Assembly (NCBI RefSeq): GCF_012726265.1
Contig: NZ_JAASAG010000010.1
Location: 62,001 to 126,000, forward strand
Source: Streptomyces sp. HNM0575
GTDB taxonomy: Bacteria > Actinomycetota > Actinomycetes > Streptomycetales > Streptomycetaceae
DNA: 64,000 nucleotides
Direction of reading: 5' to 3'
In this document: in pieces, positions 1 through 9,286 of the stretch
How the letters are laid out: each line of letters begins with the position of its first letter
How positions within the stretch are numbered: position 1 is the first letter of the stretch
The notes under the pieces: model-generated
What the model was told of the DNA's origin: nothing
Database searches by the model: none
The model's input: the letters and a program-made list of their open reading frames with translations, nothing else
Made by a program: the position numbers and the translations under genes

Positions 1-1
1 C

Positions 2-211
2 GTCCACTACGGGGTGCTCGCCGAGGAGATCGTCAAGATCGTCGAGGGAGAGCCCGTCGACCTGATCGAGACCCTCGCCGAGCGCATCGCCGACGCCTGC
101 CTCGCCCATACGCGCGTACAGGTGACCGAGGTGACCGTGCACAAGCCGGACGCCCCGATCACCGTCCCCTTCGACGACGTGACCATCTCAATCAAGCGGA
201 GCCGCGCATGA
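2..211 (+). CDS. folB: Dihydroneopterin aldolase, C-terminal part (5' end outside window)
   Basis: This is the C-terminal 69 residues of a FolB-type aldolase, which converts 7,8-dihydroneopterin to 6-hydroxymethyl-dihydropterin in the cytoplasmic folate pathway. The visible part starts VHYGVLAEEI and contains the family-typical E-x-x-A-x-x-I-A helix, then VTVHKPDAPI and a short basic tail. The frame is open to the window edge, so the start is missing. The stop overlaps the start of folK by four bases (ATGA), implying translational coupling to the next enzyme of the pathway. The assignment rests on both the sequence and the folK neighbour. Confidence 0.93.
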   Translation, partial: VHYGVLAEEIVKIVEGEPVDLIETLAERIADACLAHTRVQVTEVTVHKPDAPITVPFDDVTISIKRSRA

Positions 212-804
212 CGCCGAACAGTGACCCGACCGTACAGCCGGTGCCCGCCTCCGTCGTGCGCCAGGTCGATGCGGCAGACACCACCCTCCACAACCCCCAG
301 CAGGCCGTGATCGCTCTCGGCAGCAACGTCGGAAACCGCCTGGAGCGACTCCAGAGCGCCGTCGACGCGCTCGCCGACACCCCGGGCATGAAGGTCCTCG
401 CGGTCTCGCCCGTCTACGAGACGGAGCCGTGGGGCGTCGACCCGGCCAGCCAGGGCTCGTACTTCAACGCCGTCGTGCTCGTGCGTACGACCCTGCCGCC
501 CGGCTCGCTCCTGGAACGCGGACATGCCATCGAGGAAGCCCTCGAAAGAGTCCGGGACGAGCGCTGGGGACCGCGCACCATCGACGTCGACATCGTCGCC
601 TACCAGGACGTCGTCTCGGACGATCCGCTGCTGACGCTGCCTCATCCGCGCGCGCACGAGCGGGCCTTCGTGCTCGTACCGTGGCACGACGTCGACCCGA
701 CCGCGGAAGTGCCCGGTCACGGCGCGGTGGCGGAGCTCCTGGCCGCGCTGGGACGCGAAGGCGTCGCAGCCCGTACGGACCTGGAACTCAGCCTGCCCGA
801 GTAG
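208..804 (+). CDS. folK: 2-amino-4-hydroxy-6-hydroxymethyldihydropteridine pyrophosphokinase
   Basis: HPPK transfers pyrophosphate from ATP to 6-hydroxymethyl-dihydropterin, giving the substrate of dihydropteroate synthase. After an N-terminal extension of about 30 residues, the core starts at VIALGSNVGNR. It continues with the pterin-binding segment VYETEPWG and the signature RWGPRTIDVDIV with its Mg-binding DxD, followed by LPHPRAHERAFVLVPW. At 198 aa it is longer than the usual 160 or so because of the extension. It overlaps folB by 4 bp and is followed 14 bp later by a DUF3180 gene, so the three look co-transcribed. Confidence 0.97.
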   Translation: MTPNSDPTVQPVPASVVRQVDAADTTLHNPQQAVIALGSNVGNRLERLQSAVDALADTPGMKVLAVSPVYETEPWGVDPASQGSYFNAVVLVRTTLPPGSLLERGHAIEEALERVRDERWGPRTIDVDIVAYQDVVSDDPLLTLPHPRAHERAFVLVPWHDVDPTAEVPGHGAVAELLAALGREGVAARTDLELSLPE

Positions 805-818
805 TCGTTGGGAACCCC

Positions 819-1307
819 GTGAAGGAACTGCGTATCCCCGTCCTGGCGGGTGTCTTCGTCGTCGCCGGGGTGCTGGCCTGGGCGGTCGCCCGGCTCTGGA
901 ACTCGCTCGGCACGCTGCCCGCCGTGCCGGTGGCCGCTCCGGTCGTGCTGGCGATCATCGCGACCGTGCTGCTGGCCACCGCCCTGTCGTTGCGCTCCCG
1001 CCTCAAGGCACAGCGCGAGCGCGAACCTGGCGCGAAGGGTGTGGATCCGATGATGGCGGCGCGCGCCGTCCTCTTCGGACACGCCAGCGCCCTGGTGGCC
1101 TCGCTGGTGTCGGGGATCTACGGCGGCGTCGGTGTGGCCCTGCTGATGGATCCGTCCGAGGCGCCGGCCCGTCAGGACCAGGCGATCTACGCGGGCCTGT
1201 CCGTCGCGGCCGGAATCGCGGTGGTGGCCACGGCGCTCTTCCTTCAGCGCGTCTGCCGGCTCCCGGAGGACGACGACGATCATCCGGCGGCGTCGCCCAC
1301 GACCTGA
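819..1307 (+). CDS. DUF3180 family membrane protein
   Basis: This 162-aa protein starts at a GTG 14 bp after folK. It has four predicted membrane segments, roughly at residues 6-25, 35-55, 85-110 and 122-142, and an acidic C-terminus (EDDDDH). It matches the DUF3180 proteins that follow folK in actinobacteria. No catalytic motif is visible and the function is unknown; the location suggests co-expression with folate genes only. A longer frame beginning at 429 lies inside folK and was not used. Confidence 0.85.
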   Translation: MKELRIPVLAGVFVVAGVLAWAVARLWNSLGTLPAVPVAAPVVLAIIATVLLATALSLRSRLKAQREREPGAKGVDPMMAARAVLFGHASALVASLVSGIYGGVGVALLMDPSEAPARQDQAIYAGLSVAAGIAVVATALFLQRVCRLPEDDDDHPAASPTT

Positions 1308-1373
1308 GCCCTGCCTGACCGCGGACGCGCCTGACCATGGGCCCGGCTGAACCGCCCGTCGGTGCGCGCGACT

Positions 1374-1982
1374 TCAGCGCAGTATCAGGCTCATCGCCTC
1401 GGAACGCGTCGCCGCGTCCCGCAGCTGTCCGCGCACCGCGGAAGTGAGCGTCTTCGCCCCCGGCTTGCGTATGCCGCGCATCGACATGCACATGTGCTCG
1501 CACTCCACCACGACGATCACGCCGCGCGGCTCCAGTATCCGCATCAGCGCCTCGGCGATCTGCGTCGTCAGCCGCTCCTGGACCTGCGGCCGCCGTGCGT
1601 AGACGTCCACGAGACGCGCAAGCTTCGACAGCCCGGTGATCTTGCCGTCGGCGGACGGGATGTACCCGACGTGCGCGACGCCGTGGAACGGCACCAGATG
1701 GTGCTCACACGTGCTGAACACCTCGATGTCCTTCACCAGGACCATCTCGTCGTGCCCGAGGTCGAAGGTCGTCGTCAGCACGTCCTCGGGACGCTGGTGC
1801 AGCCCGGCGAACATCTCCTTGTACGCACGCATCACCCGCGATGGGGTCTCCAGCAGGCCCTCGCGGTCCGGGTCCTCGCCGACCGCGATCAGCAGTTCGC
1901 GTACGGCGTTCTCCGCCCGCTTCTCATCGAAGCCGGGGGGCGGGAGGTCGCGCTCTCCACCGAGCGTCACCGGGTCGGTCAT
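1374..1982 (-). CDS. folE: GTP cyclohydrolase I
   Basis: FolE converts GTP to 7,8-dihydroneopterin triphosphate, the first step of folate synthesis. The 202-aa sequence has the full family core: zinc ligands in STCEHHLVPF and in the later VECEHMCMSMRG segment, SKLARLVD, and RPQVQERLTTQIA. It lies downstream of ftsH on the same strand, and its 3' end converges with the folB-folK-DUF3180 unit. The start is ATG. Two direct copies of ACCTGCAC lie just upstream (reported separately). Confidence 0.97.
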   Translation of the reverse strand: MTDPVTLGGERDLPPPGFDEKRAENAVRELLIAVGEDPDREGLLETPSRVMRAYKEMFAGLHQRPEDVLTTTFDLGHDEMVLVKDIEVFSTCEHHLVPFHGVAHVGYIPSADGKITGLSKLARLVDVYARRPQVQERLTTQIAEALMRILEPRGVIVVVECEHMCMSMRGIRKPGAKTLTSAVRGQLRDAATRSEAMSLILR

Positions 1983-2117
1983 CTCTTGCCTCGTTCCTGT
2001 ACCTGCACGCAGCCCTACACCTGCACATACAACCGGCCGCGCCCCTCAGGTCTGTCAACCCGGGGGGCGCGGCTCGAATTCCACGGCCCGCTGTGGGCCG
2101 TCGCACAGGGACTGCTT

Positions 2118-4148
2118 CTAGTTCTCCGTCGGATCGACCGGCTCGACGATCGCCTCCGACTCGTGCGGGCCGATCTCCTTGCCGCCGCCCTTCTCCAGGG
2201 TCGGCGCCGAGCCGTTCCCGTTGCTCAGAGCGGGCGACGAGACCGGGGGACGCGTCGAGGGCGTACGCCGGGACGAGCCCGTCCAGGCCGGCCGGGTCGG
2301 ACGCTTGACGACCGGGGCGAAGATCTCGGCGATCTCCTCCTTGCCCAGCGTCTCCTTCTCCAGCAGCGCGAGAACCAGGTTGTCGAGGACGTCGCGGTTC
2401 TCCACCAGGATCTCCCAGGCTTCGTTGTGCGCCGTCTCGATGAGGCTCTTGACCTCCTCGTCCACCAGCCCGGCGACCTCCTCGGAGTAGTCGCGCTGGT
2501 GGCTCATCTCCTTGCCCAGGAAGGGCTCGGACTGGTCGGAGCCGAACTTGATCGCACCCAGCCGCTCGGTCATGCCGTACTGCGTGACCATGGCACGGGC
2601 CGTCGCCGTCGCCTTCTCGATGTCGTTCGCCGCACCCGTCGTCGGGTCGTGGAAGACCAGTTCCTCGGCCGCGCGCCCGCCCAGCATGTACGCGAGCTGG
2701 TCGAGCATCTCGTTGCGCGTGGTCGAGTACTTGTCCTCGTCCGGCAGGACCATCGTGTAACCGAGGGCACGGCCTCTGGAGAGAATCGTGATCTTGTGCA
2801 CGGGGTCGGAGTTGGGCGAAGCCGCCGCGACCAGGGCGTGCCCGCCCTCGTGGTACGCGGTGATCTTCTTCTCCTTGTCGCTCATGATTCTGGTCCGCTT
2901 CTGCGGACCGGCGACGACTCTGTCGATCGCCTCGTCCAGATACCGGTTGTCGATCAGCTTCTGGTCGCCGCGGGCCGTCAGCAGCGCCGCCTCGTTCAGC
3001 ACGTTGCTGAGGTCGGCGCCGGTGAATCCCGGAGTACGGCGGGCCACGGCGCCCAGGTCCACGTCGGGCGCCATCGGCTTGCCCTTCTGGTGGACCTTGA
3101 GGATCTCGTGCCGGCCCTGCATGTCCGGACGGTCGACGGCGATCTGCCGGTCGAAACGGCCGGGACGCAGCAGCGCCGGGTCGAGGATGTCGGGCCGGTT
3201 CGTGGCGGCGATGAGGATGACGCCGCCCTTGACGTCGAATCCGTCCATCTCGACGAGCAGCTGGTTCAGAGTCTGCTCGCGCTCGTCGTGACCGCCGCCC
3301 ATGCCGGCGCCGCGGTGACGGCCGACGGCGTCGATCTCATCGACGAAGACGATCGCCGGGGCGTTCGCCTTGGCCTGCTCGAAGAGGTCGCGGACCCGGG
3401 AGGCACCGACACCGACGAACATCTCCACGAAGTCGGAGCCGGAGATGGAGTAGAAGGGCACGCCCGCCTCGCCGGCGACCGCGCGGGCCAGCAGCGTCTT
3501 GCCCGTACCGGGCGGCCCGTACAGCAGCACGCCCTTCGGGATCTTGGCCCCGACCGCCTGGAACTTGGCCGGCTCCTGGAGGAACTCCTTGATCTCCTGG
3601 AGCTCCTCGCAGGCCTCGTCCGAGCCCGCGACGTCGGAGAACGTCGTCTTGGGGGTGTCCTTGGTGATCAGCTTGGCCTTCGACTTCCCGAAGTTCATCA
3701 CCCGGGAGCCGCCGCCCTGCATCTGGTTCATCAAGAACAGGAAGACCACGATGATGAGCACGAACGGCAGGAACGACAGCAGCATCCCGACGAACGGGTT
3801 CTGCTGCTGCGGGGCCACCGTGTAGCCCTTGGTGATCTCGTTCTGCTCGTACTTGCTCTGGAGCTTCTTGGCGAGGTCGACACCCTGGGAGTCGATGTAG
3901 CTCGCCTTGATCTTGTCGCTGTCCTCGACCTTGGTGCCGTCCTTGAGCTCGAGCTTCACGATCTGCTCATCGCCAGTCGTGAGCTCGGCGGACTTCACCT
4001 TGTCCTGGTCGATCGCCTGGACGACCTGTCCCGTGTCCACCGTCTTGTAGCCGCCGGACGAGCCGACGACCTGCATCAACACGACCACGGCGAGGACGGC
4101 CAGCACGATCCACATGACCGGCCCGCGGAAGTATCGCTTCACGTCCAT
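2118..4148 (-). CDS. ftsH: ATP-dependent zinc metalloprotease FtsH
   Basis: This is a membrane-anchored AAA+ protease that degrades misfolded and regulatory membrane or cytosolic proteins. In order: a first membrane helix right after MDVKRYFRGP; an extracytoplasmic domain; a second helix near residue 115 (PFVLIIVVFLFLMNQ); the AAA module with Walker A GPPGTGKT, Walker B IVFVDEIDAVG and the SRH region; then the zinc protease motif HEGGHAL. The C-terminus is disordered and rich in P/S/T. I chose the ATG at 4148 because Streptomyces FtsH conventionally starts MDVKRYF. A GTG at 4184 would add 12 residues. Confidence 0.97.
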   Translation of the reverse strand: MDVKRYFRGPVMWIVLAVLAVVVLMQVVGSSGGYKTVDTGQVVQAIDQDKVKSAELTTGDEQIVKLELKDGTKVEDSDKIKASYIDSQGVDLAKKLQSKYEQNEITKGYTVAPQQQNPFVGMLLSFLPFVLIIVVFLFLMNQMQGGGSRVMNFGKSKAKLITKDTPKTTFSDVAGSDEACEELQEIKEFLQEPAKFQAVGAKIPKGVLLYGPPGTGKTLLARAVAGEAGVPFYSISGSDFVEMFVGVGASRVRDLFEQAKANAPAIVFVDEIDAVGRHRGAGMGGGHDEREQTLNQLLVEMDGFDVKGGVILIAATNRPDILDPALLRPGRFDRQIAVDRPDMQGRHEILKVHQKGKPMAPDVDLGAVARRTPGFTGADLSNVLNEAALLTARGDQKLIDNRYLDEAIDRVVAGPQKRTRIMSDKEKKITAYHEGGHALVAAASPNSDPVHKITILSRGRALGYTMVLPDEDKYSTTRNEMLDQLAYMLGGRAAEELVFHDPTTGAANDIEKATATARAMVTQYGMTERLGAIKFGSDQSEPFLGKEMSHQRDYSEEVAGLVDEEVKSLIETAHNEAWEILVENRDVLDNLVLALLEKETLGKEEIAEIFAPVVKRPTRPAWTGSSRRTPSTRPPVSSPALSNGNGSAPTLEKGGGKEIGPHESEAIVEPVDPTEN

Positions 4149-4318
4149 CCATACGGAGCGCGTGCGCCCCGTCCCTCCTGCCACAGTGAGTTGAAAAGGC
4201 TGACCTTCGGACGGTACCCCAGCATTGTCTCAGGGTGCCGCCGAGGACGGTCAAACAGAACCGTCTCGGCTCCTCCAACGGAGCGCGGCCCCGCAAGGTT
4301 CCCGCTGGCCGCGAGGGC

Positions 4319-4873
4319 TCAGCCGCCGTAGACGTGTGCGGCCAGCGTCCCTACGAACGGAAGGTTCCGGTACTTCTCCGCATAGTCGAGCCCGTACCCG
4401 ACGACGAACTCGTTGGGGATGTCGAAGCCGGCCCACTTAACGTCGATCGCCACCTTGGCGGCGTCCGGCTTGCGCAGCAGCGTGCAGACGTTGAGCGAAG
4501 CGGGCTCGCGCGACCCGAGGTTGGAGAGCAGCCACGACAGCGTCAGACCGGAGTCGATGATGTCCTCGACGATCAGGACGTGCCTGCCCTTGATGTCGGT
4601 GTCGAGGTCCTTGAGGATGCGGACCACCCCGGAGGACTGGGTGCCGGCGCCGTAGGAGGAGACCGCCATCCAGTCCATGGTGACCGGGGTCGACACGGCT
4701 CGGGCCAGATCCGCCATCACCATGACGGCGCCCTTGAGCACGCCGACGAGCAGCACTTCCCTGCCCTCGTACTCCTCGTCGATCCTCGCGGCCAGCTCGG
4801 CCAGCTTCGCGTCGATCTCTTCCTTGGTGATGAGCACCGACTTCAGGTCGGTGCCCATGTCCTTCTCGTCCAC
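4319..4873 (-). CDS. hpt: Hypoxanthine phosphoribosyltransferase
   Basis: This purine-salvage enzyme makes IMP (and usually GMP) from hypoxanthine or guanine and PRPP. The PRPP-binding loop is VLIVEDIIDSGLTL. Other family segments are GVLKGAVMVMADL, SSYGAGTQSSG and the C-terminal GYGLDYAEKYRNLPFVG. The GTG at 4873 (VDEKDMGTDL) gives 184 aa and follows a GAGAG ribosome-site-like sequence. Starts at 4906 or 4858 are possible. The tilS-hpt-ftsH gene order is widely conserved in bacteria. Confidence 0.95.
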   Translation of the reverse strand: MDEKDMGTDLKSVLITKEEIDAKLAELAARIDEEYEGREVLLVGVLKGAVMVMADLARAVSTPVTMDWMAVSSYGAGTQSSGVVRILKDLDTDIKGRHVLIVEDIIDSGLTLSWLLSNLGSREPASLNVCTLLRKPDAAKVAIDVKWAGFDIPNEFVVGYGLDYAEKYRNLPFVGTLAAHVYGG

Positions 4874-4942
4874 CCGCGCCGCTCTCGGTCGAGGTCCCCG
4901 GCCCACGCTGCCGCCGGCCGGCGACCGTCCCGTCGGAGACGG

Positions 4943-6034
4943 TCAGCCGGTCGGTGTCGACGGGGTCTGTGAGCCATGCCGGATGACCAGTCTGCCACCC
5001 TGCCTCGCGGCCTCCACACGCCCGGGCAGATTGATGGCGCGCTGGCCGCGCCAGGCCGTGATCAGCCGGTCGACTTCCTCGAGGTGACGGGCGAAGAGCG
5101 ATCCCGACGGGGCGCCCGCGGCGACGGCGGCGCGGCGCAGCACACGGCGGCGAACAGCGGACGGGAGCGCATAGAGCCGGGCGGCGTCGAGCTCCACCCC
5201 GTCCCAGCCGTCGGTGCCGGGCTGGTCCGTCCGTACGGACCTCTCGGCCTGGAGGGTCCAGGCGTCGAGCGCGTCGGCGTCGTCGCGGGAGAGACGTGCG
5301 GTGCGGGCGAGCGCCTCGATGACGCCCTTGCCCAATGCCTTCTCCAGCATCGGCAGGGCCTCGTGACGCACGCGGGAGCGGGTGTATGCCGGGTCGTCGT
5401 TGTGCGGGTCGTCCCAGACGGGCAGCGACTGTGCGAGGCAGGCCTTGCGGGTGGTCTGCCGGTCGACGGCGAGGAACGGGCGGCGATAGCGCCCCTCCGG
5501 TCCTGTGACTTCGGCCATGCCGGACAGCGAGCGCGTACCGGAACCGCGGGCCAGTCCGAGCAGCACCGTCTCGGCCTGGTCGTCGCGGGTGTGTCCGAGC
5601 AGCACGGCCTTCGCGCCGCAGCGGTCGGCCATGTCGTCGAGAGCTGCGTACCGCGCTGTGCGCGCGGCGGCTTCGGGGCCGGTGTTCGTACGGCCGATGG
5701 TGATGGCGATCGATTCGACGGGACGGAGACCGAGGGAGGTGAGCCGCCCGGCGACCTCCTGGGCGCGGTCGTCCGATCCGGGCTGAAGCCCGTGGTCAAT
5801 CGTCACGCCTCCCGCGCGGAGGCCGAGCCGGGGGGCTTCGAAGGCGAGAGCGGAGGCGAGCGCCATGGAGTCGGCGCCGCCGGAACAGGCCACGAGGACG
5901 AGCGGGGGCTCGCCTGGGCCGGGGCTGCGGGTGTCGCCGGCTGAGTCACTGACGACTGCTTGTTCACTGAGGACGTCGTGAAGAGCGCGGCGAACCGCCA
6001 GACGTATTGCAGCGACCGCGGGGTGGGGACCCAT
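4943..6034 (-). CDS. tilS: tRNA(Ile)-lysidine synthase
   Basis: TilS attaches lysine to C34 of the CAU-anticodon tRNA-Ile so that it reads AUA. The PP-loop ATPase motif is VACSGGADSMAL near residue 48, followed by TIDHGLQPGS and LLGHTRDDQAETVLLGLARGSG. The segment DPAYTRSRVRHEALPML is typical of the family. The 363-aa length fits short actinobacterial forms. A GAGGAAG site precedes the ATG. It is co-oriented with hpt downstream and the metalloprotease gene upstream. Confidence 0.96.
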   Translation of the reverse strand: MGPHPAVAAIRLAVRRALHDVLSEQAVVSDSAGDTRSPGPGEPPLVLVACSGGADSMALASALAFEAPRLGLRAGGVTIDHGLQPGSDDRAQEVAGRLTSLGLRPVESIAITIGRTNTGPEAAARTARYAALDDMADRCGAKAVLLGHTRDDQAETVLLGLARGSGTRSLSGMAEVTGPEGRYRRPFLAVDRQTTRKACLAQSLPVWDDPHNDDPAYTRSRVRHEALPMLEKALGKGVIEALARTARLSRDDADALDAWTLQAERSVRTDQPGTDGWDGVELDAARLYALPSAVRRRVLRRAAVAAGAPSGSLFARHLEEVDRLITAWRGQRAINLPGRVEAARQGGRLVIRHGSQTPSTPTG

Positions 6035-6295
6035 GTCCGAACCACTTCCTCGAAGGAGTTGTCACGCTGAGTGTGTCGATGGTGACAGAGACGGGGGTGT
6101 TCCCAGAGCATCGCACGCGGGCCGGCCATTCTCGGTCCCTCGGACGAGTGATTGCCAGGGCTTCCCGTGGTACGTGCCCTATGCGGAGAGTAGCGGCCAG
6201 GCAGGTCCGCGGCCGGGTCCTCGCCGGTCGCGGCACGCGTTCGCGGCTGCTGCGAGCGGCCGAGCCGGCGGGCCCGCGGCCGTCGGACGTGCGGC

Positions 6296-7432
6296 TCAGG
6301 AGCGCATGCGCGCGATCCAGTCGGAAGGGCTGTTGATCTCGGACTTCGTGGGGAGCGTGTTGGGCGAGGTCCAGACGCGGTTGAAGCCGTCCATGCCCAG
6401 CTCCTCAACGACGGCCCGTACGAAGCGCTCGCCGTCGCGGTACTGGCGCAGCTTCGCGTCGAGGCCGAGCAGCTTGCGCAGCGCCTGGTCCAGGCGTCCG
6501 GCGCCGGTGGCGCGGCGCTTCTGGAACTTCTCGCGGATCTCCGTGACGCTCGGCACGACCTCCGGGCCGACGCCGTCCATCACGTAGTCGGCGTGGCCCT
6601 CCAGCAGGGACATCACCGCGGTGAGGCGGCCGAGGATCTCGCGCTGCGTGGGGGTCTGCACGAGTTCGACGAGGCCGGCGGTCCTCCCCGCCTCCGTCTT
6701 CTCCCCGGTGCCGGCGGCCTGGCCGCGGGCACCGGACAGCGACTGCGCCGCCTCGCGGAGGCGTTCCAGCAGCGTGGACGGGTCCATGTCGGTCTCGCCG
6801 AGGAAGGACTGGATCTCGCCCTGGATGTGGTCGCGGAGCCAGGGGACGGCGGCGAACTGGGTGCGGTGGGTCTCCTCATGCAGGCAGACCCAGAGCCTGA
6901 AGTCGTGGGGATCGACGTCGAGTTCGCGCTCGACGTGCACGATGTTCGGCGCCACGAGCAGCAGGCGGCCGCTGCCGTCGGGACCGCCGGGCAGGTCGCG
7001 GGTCGCCGGCGCGAAGGTCTCGTACTGGCCGAGCACCCGGGAGGCGAGGAAGGACAGCAGCATGCCGACCTCGACGCCCGTCACCTTGCCGCCGACCGCG
7101 CCCAGCACGGCGCCGCCCGGGGTGCTGCTGCGGCGTTCCTGCACCTTCTCCAGCAGCGGGGAGAGCAACTCACGGAAGCCGGCGACGTTGGCGCGGACCC
7201 AGCCGGGGCGATCGACCACGAGGACCGGAGTGTCCGTCTCCGCCGGGCGGTCGGGCCGCATGCGCGTGAAGCCGCGGACGTGCTCCTCGGAGGAGACCGC
7301 GTGGCGACGCAGCTCCGAGACGGCTTCGCGCGCTCCCTCGCGGCTCACTTCGGGGCCCGGCCGTACGAGCCGGGTCGCGGTCGCGACCGCGAGATTCCAG
7401 TCGACCATCTCCACACCACCGAGGCTCGTCAT
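6296..7432 (-). CDS. Zinc-dependent metalloprotease-like protein (DUF2342 family)
   Basis: This 378-aa actinobacterial protein has a zincin-like motif in LWVCLHEETHRTQFAAVPWL (HEETH), followed by GHADYVMDGVGPEVVPS. It belongs to the DUF2342 family, which is often labelled zinc-dependent metalloprotease or coenzyme F420 biosynthesis-associated; no substrate is established. It sits between dacB and tilS, its usual Streptomyces location. The start MTSLGGVEMVDWNL could instead be the ATG eight codons later. Confidence 0.88.
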   Translation of the reverse strand: MTSLGGVEMVDWNLAVATATRLVRPGPEVSREGAREAVSELRRHAVSSEEHVRGFTRMRPDRPAETDTPVLVVDRPGWVRANVAGFRELLSPLLEKVQERRSSTPGGAVLGAVGGKVTGVEVGMLLSFLASRVLGQYETFAPATRDLPGGPDGSGRLLLVAPNIVHVERELDVDPHDFRLWVCLHEETHRTQFAAVPWLRDHIQGEIQSFLGETDMDPSTLLERLREAAQSLSGARGQAAGTGEKTEAGRTAGLVELVQTPTQREILGRLTAVMSLLEGHADYVMDGVGPEVVPSVTEIREKFQKRRATGAGRLDQALRKLLGLDAKLRQYRDGERFVRAVVEELGMDGFNRVWTSPNTLPTKSEINSPSDWIARMRS

Positions 7433-7548
7433 GACTTCACGGTACGTGGCACCGGCGCCCTGCGGGAGGCTGCACCCGGAGCCGCAGGTGGGGCGGGGTC
7501 CCGGGCCCCCGGAGCGGACCTGGGCGGATGCCCCGCCGGGGCGGGGCG

Positions 7549-9201
7549 TCAGCCCTCGGACGGCGAGTCGCGGCAGCCGCAGTTGGCGAGGGCGGCGGCC
7601 AGGCTGTCCAGGGAGCCCTGGGCGGCCTTGCCGTCGGAGGCGCCGGAGCTCATGAAGGCGAAGGCGAGCATCCGCCCGTCGGCGTCGACGACGGTGCCGG
7701 CGAGGGTGTTCACGCCGGTGAGGGTCCCGGTCTTGGCGCGTACGAGACCGGCGCCCTGCTTGGCCTTGTCGCTGCCGTACCTGCTGCCGAGGGTGCCGGT
7801 GAAGTGGGCCACCGGCATGCCCGTCAGCACGGGACGCAGCCCGTCGTGGTCGGGGTCGGCGGCGTGCACCAGGACACCGGTGAGCAGCGCCGGGGAGACC
7901 TTGTCGCGGCGGTCCAGGCCGCTGCCGTCGGCGAGACGGGCGCCCTTCACGGGGACGCCGAGCTTGTCGAGGCGGTGGCGTACGGCCTTGCCGGCGCCCT
8001 TGAAGCTCGCGGGCTCGCCGGCGGCGACCGCGGTCTGGCGCGCCAGGGCCTCGGCGATGTCGTTGTCGCTGTAGGTCAGCATGCGCTCGACCAGCGCGGA
8101 GAGCGGGGCCGAGCGGTGCACCGCCAGCTGCGTGACCTTGCCGGGCGCCTTCGTCTCCTCCGGGTCTCCGTCGACGTCGACGCCGTGCTTGCCGAGGGCG
8201 TCCGCGAAGGTTTCGGCGGCGTCCTTCGCCGGGTCGGTGGAGCGGGGGGCCGGGCCGTGGGCCGGGCCCCCGCCGCCGGAGCCCGAGGGGTTCTCGAGAC
8301 GGGCCTCGTCGACCATCAGGGGGCTGACGGGGGCGAGGTTGTCGTTGGTGCCGATGGAGTGCCGGACGGGGCCGCTGTAGCGGGAGGTGTCGTAACGGAC
8401 CGAGATCTTGCGCTTGTCGGCCCCATCTCTGCCGGCGCCGCTGCCGGAGCCGTGGTGCCCGCGCAGTTCGCGGGCGGTGTCGCGCGCGAGGCCGTCGAGC
8501 GCGCCGCGGCTCAGGGTCGGGTCGCCGCCTCCCACGAGCACGACCTCGTCGGAGGACTTGCCGGTGCCCCGTACCGCCCGCGTCTCGATGCGGTGGTCGG
8601 GGCCGACGGCGGAGAGCGCCGCGGCGGCGGTGGCCAGCTTGACGGTCGAGGCGGGGGTGGCGGCCGTGTGCGGCTTCGCCGCGTACAGCTTCCGTCCCGT
8701 GGCCGCGTCGACGACGGAGACGGCGCGCAGCCGGCCCAAGTCGCCGTCTTTCAGGAGCGGTTCGAGGACGTCGGCGAGCGCGTCCCGGCTGGGCGGCGGC
8801 ACGCCCGCCGCGCCAGGGGCGTGTGAGGGCCCGGCGTCCCGGCCGCCGCCGGCGGTGTCGCCGCGTACCGCGTCCATGTCGAGGGCGGCGAGCACATCGG
8901 GTGCTCCCGGTGCGCCGGGCCCGGTGTGGTTCCCGCCACTTCGCCCGTCGCGGGCGGCGGCCCGGTAACGCTCAGCCGTACGCTGGCCCGAGTCCCACGG
9001 TCCGCTCGTGGCCACCGCCGTGACGGCGACCACCAGTCCGAGCGCGGCGGCGCCGGCCGTCACTCGTACGGTCTGCCGCTGCTGCGGAGTCGCGGTCCGC
9101 CAGTGCTGCCGGATCCGCCGCCCTTCACTACGGGCGCGGTCGCGGACCATCCGGTATGCCCGGATCGCGGTGTCACGCACCTCCGAGGCGGTGTCACGCA
9201 C
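7549..9201 (-). CDS. dacB: D-alanyl-D-alanine carboxypeptidase/endopeptidase (PBP4, peptidase S13)
   Basis: This penicillin-binding protein trims stem peptides or cleaves cross-links in peptidoglycan. The 550-aa protein has a cytoplasmic basic N-terminus and one membrane anchor near residues 48-68. A Gly/Pro-rich linker leads to the S13 catalytic domain with the SxxK motif (PASTVKLATAAAAL), the SxN motif (YSDNDIAEAL) and the KTG box (VRAKTGTLTGVNTLAG). A 17-bp block, GAGGTGCGTGACACCGC, occurs twice in tandem at the start, so either the GTG at 9201 or the one 24 bp downstream could initiate. It is divergent from ppa. Confidence 0.95.
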   Translation of the reverse strand: MRDTASEVRDTAIRAYRMVRDRARSEGRRIRQHWRTATPQQRQTVRVTAGAAALGLVVAVTAVATSGPWDSGQRTAERYRAAARDGRSGGNHTGPGAPGAPDVLAALDMDAVRGDTAGGGRDAGPSHAPGAAGVPPPSRDALADVLEPLLKDGDLGRLRAVSVVDAATGRKLYAAKPHTAATPASTVKLATAAAALSAVGPDHRIETRAVRGTGKSSDEVVLVGGGDPTLSRGALDGLARDTARELRGHHGSGSGAGRDGADKRKISVRYDTSRYSGPVRHSIGTNDNLAPVSPLMVDEARLENPSGSGGGGPAHGPAPRSTDPAKDAAETFADALGKHGVDVDGDPEETKAPGKVTQLAVHRSAPLSALVERMLTYSDNDIAEALARQTAVAAGEPASFKGAGKAVRHRLDKLGVPVKGARLADGSGLDRRDKVSPALLTGVLVHAADPDHDGLRPVLTGMPVAHFTGTLGSRYGSDKAKQGAGLVRAKTGTLTGVNTLAGTVVDADGRMLAFAFMSSGASDGKAAQGSLDSLAAALANCGCRDSPSEG

Positions 9202-9286
9202 CTCGATCAGCCCCTTTCGCGCCCGTGTACGTGCGTAGGGGACACTTAATCACCAGATACATGTGCTGATCATTGAGGAGCCTTCC

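Noticed and set aside
1362..4331. 989-residue plus-strand open frame across folE and ftsH
   Set aside because: It is antisense to two unmistakable genes and its translation is Arg/Leu/Asp/Val-heavy with no motif, a typical GC-rich shadow.
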